In this document: in pieces, positions 1-6,348 of the stretch | Layout: each line of letters starts with the position of its first letter | Numbering within the stretch: position 1 is the stretch's first letter | Assembly (NCBI GenBank): GCA_903903935.1 | Contig: CAIVAX010000498.1 | Location: forward strand, 1-6,348 | Source: an uncultured Hyphomicrobiales bacterium | GTDB taxonomy: Bacteria > Pseudomonadota > Alphaproteobacteria > Rhizobiales > Beijerinckiaceae | DNA: 6,348 bases | Reading direction: 5' to 3' | Notes under the pieces: generated by a model | Database searches by the model: none | Seen by the model: only the letters and a program-made list of their open reading frames with translations | Told to the model about the DNA's origin: nothing | Translations under genes and position numbers: made by a program

Positions 1-34
1 ACCGTATCTACGCTGCTGTCAGGCCGCCGGTATT

Positions 35-79
35 CCGTCGCGCTGCCCGACGCGCGTCGGGCAGCGCTGCGCGCGACGG
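35..79. repeat. Perfect 28-bp palindrome nested in a longer imperfect inverted repeat
   Basis: Bases 40-67 form a perfect palindrome of two 14-nt arms (GCGCTGCCCGACGC and its complement) meeting at position 53/54. An alternative pairing extends it: 35-43 (CCGTCGCGC) is complementary to 71-79 (GCGCGACGG), enclosing the core stem 44-51/56-63 and leaving 64-70 as a bulge. As RNA this would be a very stable hairpin with a GCGC loop. No T-tract follows on either strand, so it is not a standard intrinsic terminator. It might still end or process the upstream transcript, or be a dimeric protein's binding site. The pairing is directly visible; the function is unknown. Confidence 0.85.
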
Positions 80-106
80 CCGAACGAGCGCGCCACCAAC
101 GCAAGC

Positions 107-130
107 GGCGCTCTCTCGTGCATTCGCGGC
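107..130 (+). repeat. Direct repeat copy 1 (24 nt, 88-nt period)
   Basis: This segment matches 195-218 at 20 of 24 positions without gaps. Shared blocks are GGCGCT, CGTGCATTC and CGGC; the differences are three bases in the middle (CTCT versus TTTG) and one before the last block. A similar ATCC follows both copies with a one-base length difference. Each copy contains a pyrimidine-rich core (CGCTCTCT here) that loosely resembles a boxA antitermination element. That resemblance is an inference only. Confidence 0.6.
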
Positions 131-152
131 AATCCCTGTTTCCGTTTGAGCG

Positions 153-226
153 CCGGATCAGGTTGTCGCCTGACAGAGCGTGGCCTCGCACGCAGGCGCT
201 TTTGCGTGCATTCTCGGCTGATCCGG
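153..226 (+). promoter_or_regulatory. Possible branched RNA structure upstream of rpsL
   Basis: An outer 9-bp stem pairs CCGGATCAG (153-161) with CTGATCCGG (218-226). Inside it are two hairpins: TGTC (164-167) with GACA (172-175), and GCACGCA (188-194) with TGCGTGC (203-209) around an 8-nt loop. Together they would make a three-way junction ending 80 nt before the rpsL start codon. Base pairing is read directly. That it is transcribed, or regulates rpsL, is inference: no transcription start is known, and if the promoter lies in the AT-richer stretch after 241 this element would not be part of the mRNA. GC-rich DNA also yields pairings by chance. Confidence 0.35.
195..218 (+). repeat. Direct repeat copy 2 (24 nt)
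   Basis: This is the partner of the segment at 107-130, exactly 88 bases downstream, with 20 of 24 bases identical. Its core is CGCTTTTG. It overlaps the right half of the 188-209 hairpin and the outer inverted-repeat arm at 218-226, so this copy would be inside the proposed branched leader while copy 1 would be outside it. It may be a local duplication or a repeated regulatory element. Confidence 0.6.
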
Positions 227-306
227 GACTGGGCGCGAAGTGGAAAACAGTCAACAGACGATTGTTTTTCATATGGTTTTAACGTCTCGCTTCGGAAGGG
301 CGACGG

Positions 307-678
307 ATGCCGACAATTAGCCAGTTGATCCGCAAGCCGCGGCAACAAAAGACATATCGCGAAAAGGCCCGTCATTTGGCGGCCTGTCCGCAAAAGCGCG
401 GTGTTTGCACTCGCGTTTACACAACCACACCAAAGAAGCCGAACTCGGCTCTGCGTAAAGTAGCCAAGGTTCGCTTGACGAATGGCTTTGAAGTGATCGG
501 GTACATTCCCGGTGAAGGCCATAATCTTCAGGAGCACTCTGTGGTTATGATCCGTGGCGGTCGCGTGAAGGATCTTCCCGGCGTGCGTTATCATATTCTG
601 CGTGGCGTTCTCGATACGCAGGGCGTCAAGGATCGTAAGCAGCGTCGTTCGAAATACGGCGCCAAGCGTCCGAAGTAA
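307..678 (+). CDS. rpsL: 30S ribosomal protein S12
   Basis: S12 sits at the decoding centre of the small subunit and monitors codon-anticodon pairing. The 123-residue product has the family's usual length and carries the hallmark [25 protein letters not shown] (27-51, given here as its key run ending in the KKPNS loop) and [10 protein letters not shown] (69-78). Lys43 and Lys88, whose substitution gives streptomycin resistance in other bacteria, are both present, which predicts the ordinary drug-sensitive form. Asp89, the residue modified by RimO where that enzyme exists, is also present. The ATG is preceded by GGAAGGG (294-300) with a 6-nt gap. Residues 13-25 ([13 protein letters not shown]) look unlike the usual alphaproteobacterial tail, while the rest is almost invariant. 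It is the first gene of the str cluster, 12 nt before rpsG. Confidence 0.99.
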   Translation: MPTISQLIRKPRQQKTYREKARHLAACPQKRGVCTRVYTTTPKKPNSALRKVAKVRLTNGFEVIGYIPGEGHNLQEHSVVMIRGGRVKDLPGVRYHILRGVLDTQGVKDRKQRRSKYGAKRPK

Positions 679-1161
<483 letters not shown>

Positions 1162-1168
1162 TTTCGGT

Positions 1169-1196
1169 TCAGCGTCGCCCCCGGGGCTTCGCCTGA
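1169..1196 (+). promoter_or_regulatory. Weak hairpin in the rpsG-fusA spacer, beside the fusA ribosome-binding site
   Basis: TCAG (1169-1172) can pair with CTGA (1193-1196), with further pairs inward (CG 1173-1174 with CG 1190-1191, one bulged C) and an inner GCC/GGC stem (1177-1179 with 1185-1187). The 3' arm ends in the first bases of the fusA Shine-Dalgarno region (AGAGGA, 1196-1201), so folding could limit access to it. The stem is interrupted and its role is inferred only. Confidence 0.3.
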
Positions 1197-1209
1197 GAGG
1201 ACTAAAAGT

Positions 1210-3282
<2,073 letters not shown>

Positions 3283-3321
3283 GCACTACGAAACTTCAGA
3301 TCAAGTTGAAGGAGCCATACC

Positions 3322-4512
3322 ATGGCGAAGGAAAAGTTTTCGAGGACGAAGCCACACTGCAACATTGGGACGATTGGCCACGTTGATCATGGCAAGACGT
3401 CACTGACGGCAGCGATTACGAAGGTTCTGGCTGAATCGGGCGGTGCGACGTTCACGGCTTATGATCAGATTGACAAGGCGCCCGAAGAAAAGGCGCGTGG
3501 CATTACCATTTCGACAGCGCACGTTGAATATGAGACGAGCAATCGTCACTATGCGCACGTTGATTGCCCCGGCCATGCTGACTATGTGAAGAACATGATC
3601 ACCGGCGCGGCGCAGATGGATGGCGCGATTCTGGTTGTGTCGGCCGCTGACGGCCCGATGCCGCAGACCCGTGAGCACATTCTGCTGGCCCGCCAGGTTG
3701 GTGTTCCTGCGCTTGTTGTGTTCATGAACAAGGTTGACATGGTTGACGATGCCGAATTGCTCGATCTGGTTGAGCTTGAGGTGCGTGAGCTGTTGTCGAA
3801 ATATGATTTCCCTGGCGATGATATTCCGATCACCAAGGGTTCGGCCTTGTGCGCTTTGGAAGATCGCAGCCCTGAGATTGGCCGCGAGGCGATTTTGAAG
3901 CTGATGGCGACGGTTGATGCTTATATTCCGCAGCCTGAGCGTCCGATTGATCAGCCCTTCCTGATGCCGGTTGAAGACGTGTTCTCGATTTCGGGTCGCG
4001 GTACGGTTGTGACAGGTCGTGTTGAGCGCGGCATTGTGAAGGTTGGTGAGGAAGTTGAGATTGTCGGTCTGAAGGCGACTGTGAAGTCGACGGTGACGGG
4101 CGTTGAAATGTTCCGCAAGCTGCTTGATCAAGGTCAGGCTGGCGATAACATTGGCGCGCTGCTGCGTGGCACGAAGCGTGAAGACGTTGAGCGTGGCCAA
4201 GTTCTGTGCAAGCCCGGTTCTGTGAAGCCGCACACCAAGTTCAAGGCAGAAGCCTATATTCTGACCAAGGACGAAGGTGGTCGTCATACGCCCTTCTTCA
4301 CCAATTATCGTCCGCAGTTTTATTTCCGCACAACCGATGTGACCGGCATTGTGAGCCTTCCAGAGGGCACGGAAATGGTGATGCCTGGCGATAACATCGC
4401 CATGGAAGTCGCGCTGATTGTTCCCATCGCGATGGAAGAAAAGCTGCGCTTTGCGATCCGCGAAGGCGGCCGCACAGTGGGCGCCGGCGTCGTTGCTAGC
4501 ATCATCGAGTAA
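3322..4512 (+). CDS. tuf: Elongation factor Tu (EF-Tu)
   Basis: EF-Tu brings aminoacyl-tRNA to the ribosomal A site as a ternary complex with GTP. The 396-residue product is full length for the bacterial family. The G domain (about 1-205) contains GHVDHGKT (19-26), RGITI (59-63), DCPGH with catalytic His85 (81-85), NKVD (136-139) and SAL (174-176). Domain II follows with [18 protein letters not shown], and domain III with [20 protein letters not shown] and the terminal [10 protein letters not shown]. The ATG follows AAGGAG (3309-3314) with a 7-nt gap. Many alphaproteobacteria carry a second, near-identical tuf next to a tRNA/secE/nusG locus; only one is in this window, so tufA versus tufB cannot be told beyond its str-operon position. 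Downstream, a hairpin separates it from rpsJ. Confidence 0.99.
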   Translation: MAKEKFSRTKPHCNIGTIGHVDHGKTSLTAAITKVLAESGGATFTAYDQIDKAPEEKARGITISTAHVEYETSNRHYAHVDCPGHADYVKNMITGAAQMDGAILVVSAADGPMPQTREHILLARQVGVPALVVFMNKVDMVDDAELLDLVELEVRELLSKYDFPGDDIPITKGSALCALEDRSPEIGREAILKLMATVDAYIPQPERPIDQPFLMPVEDVFSISGRGTVVTGRVERGIVKVGEEVEIVGLKATVKSTVTGVEMFRKLLDQGQAGDNIGALLRGTKREDVERGQVLCKPGSVKPHTKFKAEAYILTKDEGGRHTPFFTNYRPQFYFRTTDVTGIVSLPEGTEMVMPGDNIAMEVALIVPIAMEEKLRFAIREGGRTVGAGVVASIIE

Positions 4513-4523
4513 TGTCTTTAAGT

Positions 4524-4553
4524 CGACCGGCTTGGTTCTAACCTTGCCGGTCG
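4524..4553 (+). promoter_or_regulatory. Strong hairpin in the tuf-rpsJ spacer
   Basis: CGACCGGC (4524-4531) is perfectly complementary to GCCGGTCG (4546-4553). Inside, a 2x2 T/T mismatch is followed by GGT (4534-4536) pairing with ACC (4541-4543) around a TCTA loop. The hairpin begins 11 nt after the tuf stop and ends 3 nt before the rpsJ Shine-Dalgarno sequence. No T-run follows on either strand, so it is not a typical intrinsic terminator. A partial terminator, an RNase processing site, or an element controlling rpsJ translation would all fit. The pairing is seen; the role is inferred. Confidence 0.65.
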
Positions 4554-4569
4554 CACAGGGGATCGACCA

Positions 4570-4878
4570 ATGAATGGCCAGAATATAAGGATCCGCCTCA
4601 AAGCGTTCGATCATCGCGTTCTTGACGCCTCCACCAAGGAGATCGTCTCGACTGCGAAGCGAACCGGCGCCCAGGTGCGCGGACCCATTCCGCTGCCGAC
4701 CCAGATTGAGAAGTTCACCGTGAACCGTTCGCCGCATGTCGATAAGAAATCGCGCGAGCAGTTCGAAATTCGTACCCACAAGCGTGTTCTCGACATTGTC
4801 GATCCTACGCCACAGACGGTCGATGCTTTGATGAAGCTCGATTTGGCTGCCGGCGTCGACGTCGAAATCAAGCTCTGA
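4570..4878 (+). CDS. rpsJ: 30S ribosomal protein S10 (NusE)
   Basis: S10 belongs to the 30S head and, as NusE, pairs with NusB on boxA RNA in transcription antitermination and contacts NusG to couple transcription with translation. The product has 102 residues, the usual length. Family signatures are [14 protein letters not shown] near the N-terminus, [16 protein letters not shown] (29-44), the ribosome-inserted loop around [19 protein letters not shown] (54-72) and the terminal [12 protein letters not shown]. Val57, a position linked to tetracycline susceptibility in other bacteria, is the wild-type residue. The ATG follows AGGGGA (4557-4562) with a 7-nt gap. It is the first gene of the S10 cluster and is separated from tuf by only 57 nt, so it may be read through from the str genes as well as having its own promoter. 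Confidence 0.99.
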   Translation: MNGQNIRIRLKAFDHRVLDASTKEIVSTAKRTGAQVRGPIPLPTQIEKFTVNRSPHVDKKSREQFEIRTHKRVLDIVDPTPQTVDALMKLDLAAGVDVEIKL

Positions 4879-4882
4879 GGCA

Positions 4883-4917
4883 GGTTTAAACCGGGCACCT
4901 CTTCTGCGGAACGTGCC
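4883..4917 (+). promoter_or_regulatory. Palindrome and small hairpin in the rpsJ-rplC spacer
   Basis: GGTTTAAACC (4883-4892) is a perfect 10-bp palindrome starting 5 nt after the rpsJ stop. Next to it GGCAC (4894-4898) pairs with GTGCC (4913-4917), with a small inner TTC/GAA stem (4902-4904 with 4909-4911). The hairpin ends 3 nt before the rplC Shine-Dalgarno sequence AAGGA (4921-4925). No T-tract follows. It may modulate translation of rplC or be incidental. Confidence 0.4.
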
Positions 4918-4933
4918 TTGAAGGAAATGTAAC

Positions 4934-5647
4934 ATGCGGTCAGGTGTTATCGCACAGAAGGTCGGAATGACCCGCATCTTTACGGATGCAGGCGAACATG
5001 TTCCGGTCACTGTCCTGAAGATTGCAGGCTGCCAGGTGGTAGCCCAGCGGACCATGGAGCAGAATGGCTATACAGCTGTTCAGCTCGGTATTGGTCGTGC
5101 CAAGGTGAAGAACGTGGCTAAGGCTGAGCGTCAACGCTTTGCTGTTGCCAAGGTTGAGCCCAAGCTGAAGCTCGCGGAATTCCGCGTTGCGGAAGACAAG
5201 CTGCTTCCCGTTGGTGCTGAGATCACGGCAGATCATTATGTCGCGGGTCAATTCGTTGATGTGACGGGCACTACCCTTGGTAAGGGCTTTGCTGGTCCCA
5301 TGAAGCGCTGGAACTTCAGAGGCTTGCGCGCGACGCACGGTGTGTCTCTTTCGCATCGTTCGCATGGTTCGACAGGTGGTCGTCAGGACCCCGGCAAGAC
5401 CTTCAAGAATAAGAAAATGGCCGGCCATATGGGTGCTGAACGCGTCACAACGCTCAATCTCAAGGTTGTCCAGACCGATGTTGAACGGGGCTTGATCCTC
5501 GTTGAAGGTGCTGTCCCCGGTTTTGCTGGTGGCTGGATCTATGTCCGCGATGCCATCAAAAAAGCTTTGCCCAAGGATGTTCCGCTTCCTGGCAAATTTC
5601 GCGTGCCGGCTGATGACGCCGCCAACTCATCCCAGCAGGAGGCCTGA
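4934..5647 (+). CDS. rplC: 50S ribosomal protein L3
   Basis: L3 binds 23S rRNA early in 50S assembly and reaches with an internal loop toward the peptidyl-transferase centre. The 237-residue protein begins [20 protein letters not shown] and has the central [19 protein letters not shown], then the loop [19 protein letters not shown] and [13 protein letters not shown]. Gln151 in GGRQDP matches the glutamine methylated by PrmB in E. coli. It is longer than the roughly 209-residue E. coli protein, with extra residues in the first half and a polar tail ([13 protein letters not shown]), as in many alphaproteobacterial L3 proteins. The ATG follows AAGGA (4921-4925) with an 8-nt gap. Its last codons contain the rplD ribosome-binding site, and only 3 nt separate the two genes. 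Confidence 0.99.
   Translation: MRSGVIAQKVGMTRIFTDAGEHVPVTVLKIAGCQVVAQRTMEQNGYTAVQLGIGRAKVKNVAKAERQRFAVAKVEPKLKLAEFRVAEDKLLPVGAEITADHYVAGQFVDVTGTTLGKGFAGPMKRWNFRGLRATHGVSLSHRSHGSTGGRQDPGKTFKNKKMAGHMGAERVTTLNLKVVQTDVERGLILVEGAVPGFAGGWIYVRDAIKKALPKDVPLPGKFRVPADDAANSSQQEA
5637..5642 (+). promoter_or_regulatory. Shine-Dalgarno sequence deciding the rplD GTG start
   Basis: A full-consensus AGGAGG lies inside the last codons of rplC, 8 nt before GTG at 5651. It supports that GTG as the rplD start although no ATG is available at that point, and implies coupling between L3 and L4 translation. Confidence 0.85.
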
Positions 5648-5650
5648 GCC

Positions 5651-6271
5651 GTGAAGATCGACGTTTTGTCTTTGGACGGCGCATCAGCAGGTTCGGTTGA
5701 ACTGAATGATGCCATTTTCGGCCTTGAGCCGCGTGAAGATTTGATTGCTCGCATGATCCGCTATCAGCTGGCTAAGCGCCGCGCTGGCACGCATGCGGTC
5801 AAGAACCGTGCTGACATTTGGCGCACGGGCAAGAAAATGTACAAGCAGAAGGGAACAGGTGGCGCTCGTCACGGTTCGGCTCGCGTGCCGCAATTTCGTG
5901 GTGGTGGTCGCGCCTTTGGTCCGCAAGTGCGCAGCCATGCTCACGATCTGACCAAGCAAGTGCGTGCACTGGCTCTGCGTCATGCTCTCTCGGCCAAGGC
6001 CCGCAGCGGTGGCATTATTGTCTGGGACAAGGCTGAATTGGCTGAACCCAAGACCAAGCCTTTGGCAGCAACTTTTGCTAGGCAAGGTCTGGGCAATGCG
6101 CTCATCGTTGATGGGGGCGAGCCGCAGGATAATTTCTTCTTGGCTGCCCGCAACATTCCGCAAATCGATATCCTGCCGGTGCAGGGCATCAATGTTTATG
6201 ACATCGTCCGTCGTGAGAAGCTTGTGCTGACCAAGGCGGCCCTTGACGCACTGGAGGCGCGATTCAAATGA
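5651..6271 (+). CDS. rplD: 50S ribosomal protein L4
   Basis: L4 binds domain I of 23S rRNA early in assembly, and its extended loop lines the exit tunnel. The product has 206 residues, typical of the family. It begins [20 protein letters not shown] and carries [23 protein letters not shown], the tunnel loop [20 protein letters not shown] with the GGGRAFGP end (about 65-91), and the C-terminal globular part with [18 protein letters not shown]. The Lys-Gly-Thr-Gly stretch at 67-70, near macrolide-resistance positions in other bacteria, is intact. The start is GTG with an AGGAGG 8 nt upstream; the family N-terminus agrees. In E. coli L4 also represses the S10 operon through its leader; I cannot show that here. 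Its stop overlaps the rplW start as ATGA. Confidence 0.99.
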   Translation: MKIDVLSLDGASAGSVELNDAIFGLEPREDLIARMIRYQLAKRRAGTHAVKNRADIWRTGKKMYKQKGTGGARHGSARVPQFRGGGRAFGPQVRSHAHDLTKQVRALALRHALSAKARSGGIIVWDKAELAEPKTKPLAATFARQGLGNALIVDGGEPQDNFFLAARNIPQIDILPVQGINVYDIVRREKLVLTKAALDALEARFK

Positions 6272-6348
6272 GCCAAGCTTCGCGTTTCGCTGATGCCCGC
6301 CATTATGATGTGATCATCTCTCCGGTGATTACTGAGAAGGCTACGGCT
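6268..6348 (+). CDS. rplW: 50S ribosomal protein L23, N-terminal part (cut by window end)
   Basis: Only 27 codons are present. They read [20 protein letters not shown] followed by ITEKATA; HYDVIxSPVxTEKAT is the standard N-terminus of alphaproteobacterial L23, which sits at the tunnel exit and docks trigger factor and the signal recognition particle. The ATG overlaps the rplD stop (ATGA at 6268-6271), and GGAGG (6253-6257) lies 10 nt upstream inside rplD, so translational coupling is likely. The first residues before RHYDV are a little longer than in some relatives, but the ribosome-binding site supports this start. The position after rplD is the conserved S10 gene order. Confidence 0.96.
   Translation, partial: MSQASRFADARHYDVIISPVITEKATA

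Larger units (their letters stand above)
1..306. other. Non-coding region upstream of rpsL
   Basis: I find no credible gene here. Two forward frames run open from the window edge (one to a stop at 280-282, one into rpsL), but their translations are Arg/Ser/Ala-rich and resemble no family I know, as GC-rich non-coding DNA often does. In many alphaproteobacteria rpoC lies just upstream of rpsL, so this may be the rpoC-rpsL spacer, but no RpoC C-terminus is recognisable. About 1-240 is very GC-rich and full of inverted repeats. About 241-282 is richer in A and T and is the most likely place for a promoter, although I could not find a convincing -35/-10 pair. TATGGT at 272-277 is only a weak -10-like match with no good -35. 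The rpsL promoter may also lie outside the window. Confidence 0.7.

Noticed and set aside
1..282. A possible C-terminal end of an upstream gene, such as rpoC, in a forward frame open from the window edge
   Set aside because: The 93-residue translation is low-complexity Arg/Ala/Ser-rich and does not resemble the end of RpoC; a second forward frame is equally open, which suggests GC-driven lack of stops.
262..283. An rpsL promoter in the AT-richer stretch (TTGTTT at 262-267, TATGGT at 272-277)
   Set aside because: The two boxes overlap in spacing terms and no pair with a 16-18 nt gap fits a sigma-70 type promoter. The region remains plausible but I cannot place the boxes.
4927..4932. A start-stop mini frame (ATGTAA) one base before the rplC start
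   Set aside because: The Shine-Dalgarno AAGGA ends only 1 nt before this ATG, too close for initiation, while its 8-nt spacing fits the rplC ATG at 4934.
3400..5055. A 551-codon open frame on the minus strand, opposite tuf, rpsJ and the start of rplC
   Set aside because: It runs antisense to three certain, highly conserved genes, crosses their spacers and its translation has no recognisable domain. Strong codon bias in tuf removes the bases that would make stops on the other strand.

Overview
The window is a ribosomal-protein and elongation-factor superoperon: the str cluster (rpsL, rpsG, fusA, tuf) joined directly to the start of the S10 cluster (rpsJ, rplC, rplD and a partial rplW). All eight genes are on the + strand. 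Protein signatures point to Alphaproteobacteria, probably Rhizobiales/Hyphomicrobiales: EF-Tu with [17 protein letters not shown]7 beginning [21 protein letters not shown]12 with [15 protein letters not shown], and L3 with a polar C-terminal tail. Codon use is only moderately GC-rich, so I do not name a genus.

Layout. Positions 1-306 are a GC-rich non-coding region. It holds a 28-bp perfect palindrome, a pair of similar 24-nt direct repeats and an inverted repeat that could fold as a branched leader; a short AT-richer stretch (about 241-282) precedes rpsL. Next come rpsL (307-678), rpsG (691-1161), fusA (1210-3282), tuf (3322-4512), rpsJ (4570-4878), rplC (4934-5647), rplD (5651-6271, GTG start) and rplW (6268 to the window end, overlapping rplD by four bases). 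Spacers are 12, 48, 39, 57, 55 and 3 nt, then the overlap. Each gene has a recognisable Shine-Dalgarno sequence. The 57-nt spacer at the str/S10 junction contains a strong hairpin without a T-tract.

The genes supply translation. S12 and S7 are small-subunit proteins of the decoding centre and head. EF-G translocates and EF-Tu delivers aminoacyl-tRNA. S10 is both a 30S head protein and the transcription factor NusE. L3, L4 and L23 are early-binding large-subunit proteins near the peptidyl-transferase centre and exit tunnel. In Enterobacteria, S7 and L4 feed back on these operons. Nothing here shows directly that the same loops operate, but the structured spacers are where they might act.

I see no mobile element, CRISPR array, tRNA or undescribed protein system. 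The coding part is ordinary and very conserved. The features worth a second look are non-coding: the region upstream of rpsL and the tuf-rpsJ and rpsJ-rplC spacers. The N-terminal tail of S12 also looks divergent.
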